Shown: positions 11,271 to 22,090, counted from the stretch's first letter. The stretch is 64,000 bases of DNA from Picocystis sp. L7 (GCA_020975725.1 QXJR01000018.1:496001-560000), one strand, 5' to 3'. Translations and numbers: made by a program. Notes: a model not told the origin generated them from the letters alone.

Positions 11271-11279
11271 GAAGGCCCC
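11271..11279. repeat. 9-bp target site duplication, right copy
   Basis: GAAGGCCCC, identical to 5428-5436. Confidence 0.93.
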
Positions 11280-12455
11280 ACCGTCCCCATCGAGCGGTCC
11301 CGGTCGGTCCTGCACCTTGCGAAAAGGCGAACATACGGATTTACCCTCCTCCCGTCCACACCACACGAGTGCTCGTCCCTTGCCTTTCGGACAAGGAGCC
11401 CAACCCACGTGTCCACGTGGTTCGGTGCGAAGTTGGGAGTATAGGACGTGCCTCGACTCGCACCTTGCACGTCGTCCTCATGAGAGGGTTGCATGCGCCG
11501 CGAGTACCCCTTTGCCCATGCACCATGCGTGCGTTGGAACGGCAACGGACGACCTCATGGCACAGAGATTGCTTCGAACGGCCCATCTGCGGATCCTCGA
11601 TCCCTTCCCTCTCTTGACGTGGGCCACTTCGAAGCGAAGATGGCCCGTTTGTGCCGCCCTCTCGAATTCAGCCGACCCGTGGAGGGTGGGATCCATCCTC
11701 AAGGGTGGCGAATGGTGCTTGCTTTTGATTCCGTGGACACCAAGGGTTGATTCCCACCTCCGTTCGATGCGAGCGTGGTCTGCAAAAGGCTAGGAGGATG
11801 GTTGCATTGGGTTAGAGAATGGGACGTGCGTTCAGCAAAGAGGTGCGGTGTCGGCTCCTTGCAAGAGGAATCGATTCAAGCGGTTGTCCCTCGGACGAGG
11901 ATCACCGTAGGGAGAGTCCACATAAGCAATGGAGCTTCGGTTACCAACTAACGTAAAAATCGGCCACCACCCATGGGGAAGGAAAGCCTCTCAACGGTGG
12001 TTTCGAAGACCCATTTGTCGAGCAACCTTGGACGCACCAGGAACGAACCACAAAGCATCTTGGTGGGATGCTAAACCATCTTTTGGATTGGATGGAGGTG
12101 CCGACAGCGCGGATAAACAACCGTTTGGATGGTGGGAAAGGGCAGGATGAAGGGAGAGGAGTGGAGGCAACGGTGCACGAGCGACGGTTTAGACACCAGG
12201 GCTCGTACCGAGGTGGACAAATGAAACCACAAAACGGTCCGCCATTGCATCGAAACTCGCAAGAGCCGAAGTTCGCGCCACTCGGACGACACGTTCGCAA
12301 ATTGTACGATGGAAACGCTTCCCGCCACGAACTCGGATGGAGCAATTGCGACAGCAAGGTCCTTCGCAAGGAGGCGTGAGGTCCCTTTCGTGCGTGTACG
12401 TTTATTAATGGAAGATCTTCTTGTGCTTCGAAGTGAGACGAACCCTTCGCAGAAC
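11280..12455. other. Intergenic, 1.18 kb, nothing recognised
   Basis: Former neighbour of the AsnRS upstream region before the MULE inserted. Short overlapping frames on both strands have no recognisable domain. It also contains the 3' flank of the minus-strand gene ending at 12456. Confidence 0.5.
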
Positions 12456-13007
12456 CTACCGCTCCATGGTTTTCAGGCGTTCTCCTTTGTATTCGAGCGC
12501 AAGCTGTCGGCCTTGACGGACGTCCTCCGCATCCAGTGGGATCACCTTAAGCTTGTCGGCCTCCAATCCGAAGATTTTGCGATACATGCGTTGCGTTTGT
12601 CGATCCATGGCAGGTAGTTTGGTCGGCACAGCTTCCCGTTTCACGTCGATCTGGGCGGCGTGTCGCGTCTCCCACGAGTCCACGATCCTCGGATGTCGAA
12701 GCACGCGCGCGCGCACGTGTTTCATGCGTCCCGTGAATCCGTACGCCGCGGATATCACCGGTGCGAGCGCCTCGACATCGCCGTGTGCCGCACGTTCCAG
12801 CCGACGCGCCATCCGACGTCCCAGCGCGCGCAGCCTTGACGCGTGCACGGGCCGCAGTTCGTTGGCGTGTCTTCGAAACTGGTCTCTCGTCCTGTTCCAG
12901 CAGAAGGATGCCGCGAACTCGTCTTCCAGTCGTCTCGAGGCTCGCAGCAGGCGTCGCATCGTGGACAGCGCCTGGCTTGCATGTGCGCTTGCATCGACCC
13001 CTCGCAT
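12456..13007 (-). CDS. Possible LYR-like mitochondrial assembly protein
   Basis: 183-aa basic protein. Residues about 10-75 (ALSTMRRLLRASRRLEDEF, then RTRDQFRRHANELRP) have the helix pattern of Complex1_LYR proteins: a first helix normally starting LYR, a basic second helix with Q/EFRR, then a third helix ending in a run of Arg and Leu. These small mitochondrial proteins help mature Fe-S and respiratory complexes through the acyl carrier protein. The LYR triplet itself is TMR here. The C-terminal 70 residues (TKLPAMDRQTQRMYRKIFGL and a charged tail) are not recognised. Start ATG 13007 is the first clear one; a second at residue 17 or an upstream exon are alternatives. The gene lies 218 bp downstream of HP30 on the same strand. 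Confidence 0.5.
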   Translation of the reverse strand: MRGVDASAHASQALSTMRRLLRASRRLEDEFAASFCWNRTRDQFRRHANELRPVHASRLRALGRRMARRLERAAHGDVEALAPVISAAYGFTGRMKHVRARVLRHPRIVDSWETRHAAQIDVKREAVPTKLPAMDRQTQRMYRKIFGLEADKLKVIPLDAEDVRQGRQLALEYKGERLKTMER

Positions 13008-13225
13008 GGCCACTTGGATCTGGTCTGGTGGACTCCCTTGGGAGGGAAGGACAAGGCCGGACCCAGCAGAGGTATGGCCAGCACGTGCTGTTTTGCCAAG
13101 CAGGTCGAAGGGTGGGATCCAGCCGGGTGTGCACGGGAGGAGCAGGATGGACGGCAGGGTGGGACAAAGCTTGGAATGGAACGGACGAGCGACGCGCATG
13201 GTTACCAGGATCCAACCCACAGCTC

Positions 13226-14211
13226 TCACTTGGAAGATGGAATGGAAGCCTGGGCTGTGCCAGTTCTGGCCTTGAGCTTGGACGTCTGGTCCAAGATCAA
13301 CAGCCGGGGACCGGGAGGGATCCTCACTTCTGATAGCGCGCTGTCTGTCAGCAAAAACAGTGTGTCGTCCGTAAGAAGCCCCTTCCTGAAATTCTTCTCG
13401 TATTTCTCCAAGCTCATCTTGGTCAGCAATGTCCGTGTCTTGGTGTACTTTCCATCGTCCGGCTGCGGAGCAAACGTCTTGCCTATCTTGTAAAAGGCGC
13501 CTTGCAACAATGCAAAGACCACACCCGTAGACACGGCGCTCACGGCCAAGTTTGGCCCCCCACCCATGCCGCTCACGACGGTGAAAGCCGCTCCTGAACC
13601 AAAGGCCGCCATCATACTGAGAAGCCAAAGGAGACGCACAACCGCGCGTCAGCCATCGATTCGGAGGACACCCGCATCCATGCACACACGCGCGTTGAAT
13701 CGGCAGTTCCGTCGCGTGGACGCACTTTCCCTGGACGTCCTCCACTCCACCGCGAGCCTTTTTTATGGCAAGCGACAATCCCGCATTCACTCCAGTCATC
13801 ACGGCAAAATTCCTGGCCTGTGCCAAGGGTCCTCCGGCCAGAGCCTGTCGCACAGAACCGCGTCAGTTCCACGTCAACGACCGCGTTTGTGTGCGCCTTC
13901 CATCCGTCGGGAGAGTCCCTTTTCCGTTCCCTTGGTGCGATTGCTCGATCGGAACGTCGAATCCACGGGAACCCCACGACGCATCCACGCACCGCAGCTT
14001 GGGCTGGATTGGCCGCGTTGGAGACTTTCTGCGGCGTGTCCGGATCTATCTTCGTGATCATGCCCATCATCCCGCCGATGGCGCCGCCTTGGACCGCCCC
14101 GCCGAGCGTCACGGCCGCGACCTCCACGTAGTCCGGCTGTCTGTTCATCCACTTTTCGAATCCGGTCGTGAGCTTCTCACGACGATCCGCCAGCCATTGG
14201 TTTGGCGCCAT
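13226..14211 (-). CDS. HP30: HP30-type Tim17/Tim22/Tim23 protein with SAM domain (3 exons)
   Basis: Plastid inner envelope import protein of the PRAT family; Arabidopsis HP30/HP30-2 take part in import of proteins lacking a cleavable transit peptide. Exons 14211-13993, 13844-13726 and 13616-13226; introns of 148 and 109 bp, both with GTGCGT donors. The product is 242 aa. The N-terminal PRAT domain has Gly-rich spans (VTLGGAVQGGAIGGMMGM, ALAGGPLAQARNFAVMTGVN, AAFGSGAAFTVVSGMGGG). A C-terminal SAM domain follows from about 170 (LEKYEKNFRKGLLTDDTLF, LTDSALSEV, IPPGPRLLILD). Both parts match plant HP30 closely. It shares a 231-bp divergent promoter with the plastid gene at 14443. Confidence 0.92.
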
Positions 14212-14442
14212 CCTGCGCCGCCACCGACGCCTTGGGTCCGCTCGAAAGCTTCGCTCTCCAGGTGTCGACGGTGTCCTTCCGATTGTCCCGGACTGTTCCA
14301 CGAGGAACCCGGGACGCTTCGGGTCGGGTCTTTCGAATAGACCCGAGGACCGATCCGATGGATCCCCGGGAAACCCGGGTACAGGCGAACGCCATGGGAA
14401 CCTCACCCATTCGGTTGCGACCTCGAAGGACGAGGGTTGCCG

Positions 14443-14967
14443 ATGTCGTTGTGTGCCACCCGACGCGTCGCAAGTGGATCCAAAGGGCAGGATGCGAGGA
14501 GAAAGAGGCGAAGGGTACGTTCCACGCCGTCGTGGAACCCTCAGAACGTGCCGGATCCAGAGGTGATGCCCACGGTCGCCATGGGAGCGAGCCAAGCCGT
14601 CTCCGCCCAGCTGCAGGCCCTGCAGCAGGTGGACGAACCCAGACCAGACCACGGGATACAGGTCATGTATGTGTTCGCAAACGACGGAGGAGGCATGGAG
14701 AGGAGCCGGTACTTCGGCTACTCGAAGGACATCTACCATTTCGATCACTTTCTGGGTGGCTTCCGCAACGCCTTTCCGGAGCTCCTGAACCTTCAGGATT
14801 TCCAAGTGTTGGGCGAGGTAGACGCGGAACCCGGCAGGGTGACGGTGAACGTATCCATCGTTGACAGGAAGGGCATCGACGTTGGGCAGTACGCGTTCTT
14901 CATGGGGAAGCGCACGTACGGGACCCTGAAGGATTGCTGGCTCACAGATCGAATCCAAAAGGAATGA
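14443..14967 (+). CDS. Predicted plastid protein, DUF4864-like
   Basis: 174 aa. The first 34 residues (MSLCATRRVASGSKGQ, then many Arg and Ser) look like a chloroplast transit peptide. The body starts with QAVSAQLQALQQVD, passes through an FAND...SRYFGYSKD segment, and ends in YAFFMGKRTYGTLKDCWLTD. This layout resembles the DUF4864/SnoaL-like fold (helix, then a curved sheet ending in a Trp-containing strand), but I cannot name a function. ATG 14443 is the first ATG in frame. It is divergent from HP30, so joint expression is possible. Confidence 0.6.
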   Translation: MSLCATRRVASGSKGQDARRKRRRVRSTPSWNPQNVPDPEVMPTVAMGASQAVSAQLQALQQVDEPRPDHGIQVMYVFANDGGGMERSRYFGYSKDIYHFDHFLGGFRNAFPELLNLQDFQVLGEVDAEPGRVTVNVSIVDRKGIDVGQYAFFMGKRTYGTLKDCWLTDRIQKE

Positions 14968-16008
14968 TGGAGTCTGCAAGCTCCATGCAAGGATATCGGG
15001 CATCAGCAGTTCGTCCACGATCCTGGGAGGCGTGGAGGGGACGGGCTGGCGTTCCGATCCACCATCATTCGCGGAGCCACGGGTCGTCCGCGAGGTGGGC
15101 GATGCGCCAGCACTGGTAGGCACAGCGCATCGAGGATGGTCCGTGCCATTCCGTCCACCGCGTACGAGAGGAAGCGATCGAGTCGTTCGGTTCGTGGTCG
15201 ACGGTGGGCGTGTTCACCTGCAGGGATCCAAAGCCTGTTCTTCAGGACAGGTCTGGTGATGCGACCGCACCGACCGACCGATCCAGGGCTTGCGATTCAT
15301 CTGTGCAATTCTTTTTCGTTCCACGACCAAGTTCTCCTCTCGGTCAAGCTCGGATTTCTTGCTTCGCGTCCTTGGTCTCGTCTTTTCGTACGGTTCGGTT
15401 CGAAACCTCGGTCTCGACCCTCCGACACGGACGTACCGGATCGGGACCCGTCCTTCCCACCGTTCTCCCTTTCAGACCCGGATTCTTTCCCCGATCGATC
15501 GAGCGGCAGGTCCGGGTCTCTCCCGTCTTTTCGTCTCGGATCTGTCCTGTTGGGAGAATCCAATCGATCGATCTCGTATCCGGGAAGGGTGAAAGAAGCC
15601 CTGCTTCTCCTTCTCCCACGTGGATCCCCCACTCGGCCCCTTCCTCGTACGTCGACGGTCGTGCTCGTTCCGAACGTGGGATCCCGGTCGGTCGAAGTTC
15701 CACCAACCGCACCGTTCCCCGCAGAGCGCCCTCCTCGGCGCCCTGCTTCAGGAACCGCCCTCCCACGCCCCCCGGTGCCGAATCCTCTTCGCGCCTCGTC
15801 GTTTCCTCCCTCCCTTTCCCCCTTTCCTTCCCCTCCGTTCGCCCCCGCTTCGCACCGTCCCCGCGGTCCTCCGCGGGGAGTGCTCGCCTGCCCGCCTCCG
15901 GTGGGGGGACGTGGGAGAGGGACACACCGAGGCGATCCAGACGTGCTTTGATCAGAACGAAGCGTGGAAGACGCGATCGCGCGCCGTGCTGCGCCTCCGC
16001 GATCCACC
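14968..16008. other. Upstream region of ClpC, 1.04 kb
   Basis: No gene recognised. About 15395-15560 is rich in words such as GGTTCGAAACC, GATCGGGACCC and CCCTTTCAGACCC, which recur upstream of other genes here. From 15600 to 15960 the plus strand is C-rich, probably promoter and 5' leader. Confidence 0.5.
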
Positions 16009-18759
16009 ATGCCGTCCGCCAGCGCGTGCTTTCGCGCGAGAACGGAACCCAGGGCCTGTGGGCGGGTGCCATGCGCCACCACGCGGCCGGGAAGGGCCGC
16101 GACGCGGCGGAGCACGCCCGCCGTGGCCGGTGGTGCGGTCGTGGAACGGATGGGACTCGGATACCAAGCCGCACGTGGACCCACGCTGCAAGCCAGCGTG
16201 CGAAAGAGCACGGGAGGAAAGACGCGCAAGGTCACCAGCATGATGTTCGAACGGTTCACCGAAAAAGCGATCAAGGTCGTCATGCTGGCCCAAGAAGAAG
16301 CCAGGAGACTCGGACACAACTTCGTGGGCACCGAACAGATCCTACTCGGACTCATCGGCGAAGGCACGGGGATCGCGGCCAAGGTGCTCAAGTCCATGGG
16401 TGTGAACCTCAAAGAGGCACGCGTGGAGGTGGAAAAAATCATTGGGAGGGGATCCGGTTTCGTGGCCGTGGAAATCCCCTTCACCCCTAGGGCCAAGCGG
16501 GTGCTGGAACTCTCCCTGGAAGAAGCTAGGCAGCTTGGACACAACTACATCGGATCCGAGCACCTCCTACTGGGATTGCTGCGCGAAGGAGAGGGAGTGG
16601 CTGCTCGTGTCCTGGAAAACCTGGGGGCGGACCCGGCGAAGATTCGCACCCAGGTGATCCGTATGGTGGGCGAGAGCCAAGAAGCGGTCGGGGCGGCATC
16701 AGGAACCACGGCAGGAGGAACCAACAAGACTCCCACCTTGGAAGAGTACGGTACGAACCTCACCAAACAAGCAGAGGAAGGAAAGCTCGATCCTGTGGTT
16801 GGAAGGAAGGATCAAATCCAGAGGGTAATCCAAATCCTTGGACGCAGGACCAAAAATAACCCATGCCTTATCGGAGAACCTGGAGTGGGCAAGACGGCTA
16901 TCGCAGAAGGACTCGCCCAGATGATTGCATCAGGGGATGTCCCGGAGACCATTGAGGGAAAGCAAGTGATCACGCTGGACATGGGGCTTCTTGTTGCCGG
17001 TACAAAGTACAGGGGAGAGTTTGAAGAACGCCTTAAGAAGCTAATGGATGAGATCAAGCAAAACGATGACATCATCCTGATGATAGACGAAGTTCACACC
17101 TTGATTGGCGCTGGAGCCGCAGAAGGCGCCATCGATGCTGCAAACATCCTCAAACCTGCCTTGGCACGTGGAGAGATGCAGTGCATCGGTGCTACAACGC
17201 TGGACGAGTACAGAAAGCACATCGAGAAGGATCCGGCCTTGGAGCGCAGGTTTCAGCCTGTGACCGTCCCGGAACCTACGGTGGATGAAACCATTCAGAT
17301 CCTGGGAGGCTTGCGCGAGCGATATGAGATGCACCACAAGCTGAAGTACTCCGATGAAGCCATCGAAGCAGCAGCAAAGTTGTCTAGTCAGTATATCAGT
17401 GACCGTTTCCTGCCGGACAAGGCCATCGATCTGATCGACGAGGCTGGTTCCCGGGTGCGACTGAGGCATGCACAACTGCCAGAGGAAGCCCGTGAGCTGG
17501 AGAAGGAGCTCCGTGCCCTGCTGAAAGAGAAGGACGAGGCTGTGAGGGGGCAGGACTTCGAGAAGGCTGGTCAGATGAGAGATAGAGAGCTGGAACTCAA
17601 GTCTCAAATCCAAGCCATGGTCAGCGCTGGCAAAGAGGCTAGCGAGGCAGAGGCAGAAACCCAAGATGATGCCGGTCCGATCGTGACCGAGGAAGACATT
17701 GCCAACATAGTGTCTATGTGGACGGGAATTCCAGTGGAGAAGGTGTCCTCTGATGAGTCAGACAGGCTGCTGAAGATGGAAGGAACACTCCACCAACGCC
17801 TAATTGGCCAAGACGAAGCTGTGGTTGCTATTTCTAGGGCTATTCGTAGAGCACGTGTGGGTCTGAAGAACCCAAATCGTCCTATTGCCTCCTTCATTTT
17901 CTCGGGTCCAACGGGTGTGGGTAAGTCAGAGCTGGCCAAGTCTTTGGCCTCTTATTACTTTGGTAGTGAGGAGGCAATGGTCCGGCTGGACATGTCTGAG
18001 TTCATGGAACGCCACACTGTTTCGAAGCTGATTGGATCACCTCCGGGATACGTGGGCTACAACGAGGGTGGGCAGTTGACTGAGGCTGTTAGACGCAGAC
18101 CGTATACCGTTGTTTTGTTCGATGAGATTGAAAAGGCGCACCCAGACGTGTTTAACATGATGCTCCAGATTTTGGAGGATGGACGTCTTACCGATTCCAA
18201 GGGCCGTGTGATTGACTTCAAGAATACCTTGCTGATTATGACATCAAACGTTGGCTCCAGCGTGATCGAGAAGGGTGGTGGTGGCCTTGGCTTCCAGCTC
18301 AATCAGGACCGGGAAGACAACAGCTACAACCGCATTAAGTCATTGGTGAATGAAGAGCTGAAACAATACTTCCGCCCAGAATTCCTCAACCGTCTGGACG
18401 AGATCATTGTGTTCAGGCAACTGACCAAGGTGGAGGTGAAGGAAATCGCAGACATCATGCTAAAGGAAGTTTTCAAGCGCTGTGAGCTGAAGGGTGTGAA
18501 GCTCGACGTCACTGAGCGTTTCAAGGATCGTCTCGTGGACGAAGGATACAATCCTTCCTATGGTGCACGACCACTTCGTAGGGCCATCATGCGCTTGCTG
18601 GAAGACAGCCTAGCTGAAAAGTTCCTCGGCGGTGAGATTGCAGAAGATGACAGTGTGATTGTGGATGTAGATGCAGACGGTTCCATCGTGGTGTTGAACG
18701 ATCAGGGAGAGAAGTTGTCGCCCACCAAGGTATCAGAGTCCCCTGCGGGCATCAGTTAA
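16009..18759 (+). CDS. CLPC: ClpC, plastid stromal Hsp100 chaperone
   Basis: 916-aa AAA+ unfoldase of the plastid stroma, which feeds substrates to ClpP and works in protein import. A basic Ser/Arg-rich transit peptide covers about residues 1-77; the conserved mature start MFERFTEKA begins at residue 79. Two Clp_N repeats follow ([14 protein letters not shown] and [15 protein letters not shown]). The first AAA+ module has Walker [13 protein letters not shown] near 289 and Walker [23 protein letters not shown]-like middle helix follows ([17 protein letters not shown]). The second module has [12 protein letters not shown] near 633 and [15 protein letters not shown]. It is intronless. ATG 16009 is the first in the frame. 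Length and both ATP sites fit an active plant or cyanobacterial ClpC. Confidence 0.96.
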   Translation: MPSASACFRARTEPRACGRVPCATTRPGRAATRRSTPAVAGGAVVERMGLGYQAARGPTLQASVRKSTGGKTRKVTSMMFERFTEKAIKVVMLAQEEARRLGHNFVGTEQILLGLIGEGTGIAAKVLKSMGVNLKEARVEVEKIIGRGSGFVAVEIPFTPRAKRVLELSLEEARQLGHNYIGSEHLLLGLLREGEGVAARVLENLGADPAKIRTQVIRMVGESQEAVGAASGTTAGGTNKTPTLEEYGTNLTKQAEEGKLDPVVGRKDQIQRVIQILGRRTKNNPCLIGEPGVGKTAIAEGLAQMIASGDVPETIEGKQVITLDMGLLVAGTKYRGEFEERLKKLMDEIKQNDDIILMIDEVHTLIGAGAAEGAIDAANILKPALARGEMQCIGATTLDEYRKHIEKDPALERRFQPVTVPEPTVDETIQILGGLRERYEMHHKLKYSDEAIEAAAKLSSQYISDRFLPDKAIDLIDEAGSRVRLRHAQLPEEARELEKELRALLKEKDEAVRGQDFEKAGQMRDRELELKSQIQAMVSAGKEASEAEAETQDDAGPIVTEEDIANIVSMWTGIPVEKVSSDESDRLLKMEGTLHQRLIGQDEAVVAISRAIRRARVGLKNPNRPIASFIFSGPTGVGKSELAKSLASYYFGSEEAMVRLDMSEFMERHTVSKLIGSPPGYVGYNEGGQLTEAVRRRPYTVVLFDEIEKAHPDVFNMMLQILEDGRLTDSKGRVIDFKNTLLIMTSNVGSSVIEKGGGGLGFQLNQDREDNSYNRIKSLVNEELKQYFRPEFLNRLDEIIVFRQLTKVEVKEIADIMLKEVFKRCELKGVKLDVTERFKDRLVDEGYNPSYGARPLRRAIMRLLEDSLAEKFLGGEIAEDDSVIVDVDADGSIVVLNDQGEKLSPTKVSESPAGIS

Positions 18760-20026
18760 ATAGCTCAATATATGTACAGGTACTTTGTTGACTTTTAGGG
18801 TGGTCCTATGCCTCTAGGCTTGATGAACTCACGTGACTCGCCATGTAGAACCAAGGTACATGCCTTACCCAACAGGCCCACGCTACGAAATTTACCTCTG
18901 TACGAGAAGAGCGAATCTCTCCAAATGGACACATTCCATCGTCATCATTCTGGCCCCGAGCATCCCCTTGGCAGGACACGAATTCGTCCCTCTTGCATTG
19001 CACCGAGAAGAGTTGTCATGGCGGCATCCACGTTTCTGTTTTGAAATCTCTCCCACCCATTGGTGGAATTGCTCCTGGGAATTCCACGCAGGGCTACTCT
19101 TACTACCCATGGCTTCAGACTGCAGGACGATTGCCAACCACACTACTCTCGTTTCGGCAACGTTGCAATCACTTCTCCCCCGAGGCTTGCTTGAGCTTGC
19201 CTTTGCAGGTCTGTTCCAAGGGGTCCACAAGCATCAATGCGTGAAGCGATGGATGAGGCCGTGCACTCCCTGGCCAGGAGGTTTGGATGGATCGTCCAAC
19301 TCTGCGCCCGTCTCTCTCCCAGTGCAAATGCGTCCCTTTCGACCCCATCCTTACCTTCCAATCCATTCCATGGCATTCGCGTTTGTCGACGTCGCCATCC
19401 TCGCGGGGCTCGACGGCCGTTCCAGTGCGCTCCACATCTCCTGCAGGACGAGACGAGCACTCCTCCAGGGCGCTCTCTTCCCCTCCAGCACCTGCGACGC
19501 ATGCTTGCTATCTCCGTGCATCTCGCAAACGTCGATGCACGTGCAATTCTCGATGTGCGACGATCATTCCCTACTTCGAATCCTTCTTCATCGATGCGAG
19601 GCGGAGTTCCACCTCCAGGGAGTTGGCCTTCGTCAGGCGCGGGATCGAATGCAAGCACGCTCGACGTTCGCGGTCGCTGGTATGGAACGATGCGCGGCGA
19701 CGATCCCGACGTCGTTGTGGTTCGAACTCGCTCGACGTCCTCGTTCGTGGGATCCATTCGGAGGCAAACGCACGTGTGCAGGATCGTGCAGCGTTTCGTG
19801 TGCATGGGAAAGGAAGCAGGTGCGCACAGGTGCCTCGAAATGCATTTGACGCTCGTCCTCGTCGACACGTGGGTTTCGCATGGACGGTGAGACGCATCAT
19901 CTCGACCGTCGGTCGCGTTCGAATCAGGTGCGTTTATTTCGACGGGTCGGCCACACGCACGTCTCCTATCTCCTTGGTGTTTCTTCGGCGATGGACGTGC
20001 GTCTCATGCGTCGGAGGACCTTCCAA
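18760..20026. other. Intergenic, 1.27 kb, possible unresolved gene inside
   Basis: Lies between the stop of ClpC and the stop of Cpn10. It contains a coding-like minus-strand stretch listed separately (19169-19435). The rest holds no recognisable domain. Confidence 0.4.
19169..19435 (-). other. Coding-like stretch, unidentified
   Basis: A minus-strand frame reads DVERTGTAVEPREDGDVDKR and ends LVDPLEQTCKGKLKQASGEK then stop, with charged composition unlike the spurious frames nearby. A second minus-strand fragment at about 19575-19640 (ANSLEVELRLASMKKDS) also looks coding and is followed by GTAGGG. They may be exons of one small gene, but I could not join them in phase and recognise no family. 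Confidence 0.22.
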
Positions 20027-20413
20027 TCATTCCTTCAACACACCGAGGATGTCTTCGTCGCGGTAGAGGTACAACCTGTTTGTCGTCCATCCCACACGAG
20101 GCCGCGGTCAGCCCACGTCTCTTCCACGGCACCACGTCGTTCCCGTCGTTCCAAGCACGCACTCTTTCCCTTCCACTTTGACTTGGTTCCCTCCGAACTC
20201 AGGCAAGAGCACGGTCTCTCCTTCTTGGACGGACACCGGCATGCGCTTGCCGTCGCGGCTGTACCGTCCCGGTCCGACGGCCAGGACGCGGCCTTCGTGG
20301 GTGCGAGACGCGACGCTTTCCGGCAGCAGCACCCCTCCTGCGCTCTTGGCCTGCGGCAGGATCTTCTCCACGAGCACGCGATCCAGAAGTGGCACGAGCT
20401 TTCGCGCCGCCAT
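20027..20413 (-). CDS. CPN10: Cpn10/GroES co-chaperonin, mitochondrial type (2 exons)
   Basis: 99-aa ring-forming lid of the Cpn60 chaperonin. Exons 20413-20163 and 20075-20027 with an 87-bp intron (donor GTGCGT). Family features: LLDRVLVEKI at the start, the mobile loop AKSAGGVLLPES, VLAVGPGR, PVSVQEGETVLLPEFGG and the end YRDEDILGVLKE. Size and absence of a cleavable extension match plant mitochondrial Cpn10 rather than the double-domain plastid Cpn20. It is divergent from the PotD-like gene at 20777 over 363 bp. Confidence 0.93.
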
Positions 20414-20776
20414 CGTCGACCTCTGCTGCTCCCTCCCACGTCCTCTCCCTCTCACACTCACTCAGCCACACCCATGGGGAAGGCCAGGGTCCCCCTCCCC
20501 CCTGCACCTCCTGGCAAAAGATCTCGATGCAACGGTGGAGATCTCGATGCTGCGATCGAGATCTTCGTGGAAGGGGTACGGTCCCGTCCCGAGGGATCCT
20601 GGAGGCTTCTCGAACCTGGGACCGAAAGGAAGGGCGAAAACCGAGTTTCTCGATCAAGGAAGCGTGTGGATCGGGAAAACGCCGAACCGAAGGGGGTCCG
20701 GTTCGAAAGGGACGTGGCTTCCGATCGAACCCCGGAGTCCTTCGGGTTCGATTCGGGAAGGTGGAAACCGACGGTG
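20414..20776. promoter_or_regulatory. Divergent promoter region, Cpn10 / PotD-like
   Basis: 363 bp between two divergent starts. Contains GGTTCGAAAGGGACG near 20700, and CGATCGAACCCC and GGGTTCGATTCGGG after it: words that recur upstream of other genes in the window. No TATA box stands out. Confidence 0.45.
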
Positions 20777-22090
20777 ATGGCGTCGAGCTCCGCCACGCCG
20801 CGCGGCGCGGCGTCGCCATGCCGCGCTTCCCAAGCCGTTGGCAGGAGAGACATGGCGAGGATCGCAGCTGGCGTCTCGCTCGTGGCACGTGCGCCGGAGG
20901 TTCGGGCGGAATCGCCACCGCGATCCGGCTTGAAGCTGGTGTCGGTCAAAGGTGGCCTGCAAATCCAGTGGACCAGCGAGTTCCAGAACCTCACCAAGCC
21001 GCCGCTCAAGGTGAACACCATGCAATCCAACAGCATGCAGGAAGTCTACGAAGCGCTGATGGCCGCCAAAGATCCTAGGGAGATGCCCAAGCTGCAGGAA
21101 CTCGTGGGAAAGAAGCGGAACGCCGACAGCGTGGCCAACCAAGCCTGGTCGGCGGACGCCGTCACACTCGGAGACGCATGGATGGGAGAAGCGATCCGAA
21201 ACGGACTCGTGCTGCCTCTTGATGGAGCGGAGAACTCGTCCTGGTTCAAACGCATCAGTCCGAGGTGGCAAGCGCTCGTGCGACGGGATCCCAACGGTCG
21301 GTTGGATCCCACTGGTAAAGTCTATGGTGCACCTTATCGATGGGGCTGCACCATGATGGCTTACAGGCGAGACAAAGCTGCACGGTTTGGAGGACCGCCG
21401 CAGGACTGGGACGTCCTGCTGAGGCCGGAGCTCAAGGGAAAGATAGGGTTCGTCGAGTCACCCAGGGAATTCGTCGGTGCAGGATTGAAAACTTTAGGTT
21501 TGCCGTACAACTTTGAAGACCTCGACAGGCTCAAGCCCTGCCTTCAAAACAACAGCAGCTCCTTACAAACGGTCGACATTTTACACGAAAGGCTGAAGCT
21601 GCTGAAAGGACAGGTGCGGATGTTCGACAATAAAAAGTACCTGCAAGCCCTGGGGGAGGGTGAAATATGGGTGGCTGTAGGTTGGTCGAGCGAAGTGATC
21701 CCATTCGTAGAGCGGACCCCTAAAGTCGAATTTGCACTACCTGCATCAGGAACATCGCTTTGGGCAGATATGTGGTGCGTCCCGGCGGGAGCCGTGGGCG
21801 GATCAGGAGGGACGGGTCCATCGCCCATATTGGACAGGTGGATTGATTTCAGTCTTCAGCCTGGCAGGATGGATTCGTCCAGGGGGATCCGCACAGGGGG
21901 ATCCCCATTAATGCTTCACAAAGCAACGCAACTTGAGTGCCCTGCAGGAGGCCCGATGCACGTCAAGGACAAGAGGCCAGGCATGCAAGCAGGTGCAACG
22001 CCAAGACCAGAAATAATGGGGAAAAGCGAATTTTTGCTACCTCTCTCTGAAACTGCAATTCAACAATACCGCATGGTTCTGGCCCTCTAG
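20777..22090 (+). CDS. PotD-like solute-binding protein, plastid
   Basis: 437 aa, periplasmic-binding-protein type II fold, resembling spermidine/putrescine-binding PotD and the uncharacterised Arabidopsis At1g31410. The N terminus MASSSATPRGAASPCRASQ looks like a transit peptide. It is followed by GRRDMARIAAGVSLVARAPE and VRA, a twin-arginine plus weak hydrophobic stretch with an AxA-like cleavage site, suggesting the thylakoid lumen. The body has VTLGDAWMGEAI, YGAPYRWGCTMMAYRRD, WDVLLRPELKGKIGFVESP and EIWVAVGWSSEVIP, the hinge and ligand-cleft segments of the family. Intronless; ATG 20777 starts the transit peptide. No permease or ATPase gene is near, so its role as a transport receptor in a plastid is unproven. 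Confidence 0.85.
   Translation: MASSSATPRGAASPCRASQAVGRRDMARIAAGVSLVARAPEVRAESPPRSGLKLVSVKGGLQIQWTSEFQNLTKPPLKVNTMQSNSMQEVYEALMAAKDPREMPKLQELVGKKRNADSVANQAWSADAVTLGDAWMGEAIRNGLVLPLDGAENSSWFKRISPRWQALVRRDPNGRLDPTGKVYGAPYRWGCTMMAYRRDKAARFGGPPQDWDVLLRPELKGKIGFVESPREFVGAGLKTLGLPYNFEDLDRLKPCLQNNSSSLQTVDILHERLKLLKGQVRMFDNKKYLQALGEGEIWVAVGWSSEVIPFVERTPKVEFALPASGTSLWADMWCVPAGAVGGSGGTGPSPILDRWIDFSLQPGRMDSSRGIRTGGSPLMLHKATQLECPAGGPMHVKDKRPGMQAGATPRPEIMGKSEFLLPLSETAIQQYRMVLAL

Noticed and set aside
14331-14349. GGGTC hairpin as a terminator or RNA element
   Set aside because: A short five-pair stem in GC-rich DNA in a divergent eukaryotic promoter; no support.
14494-14552. Short intron with GTACGT donor at the start of the plastid DUF gene
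   Set aside because: It would be only about 30 bp and the phases do not agree; the unspliced frame already gives a good transit peptide from ATG 14443.
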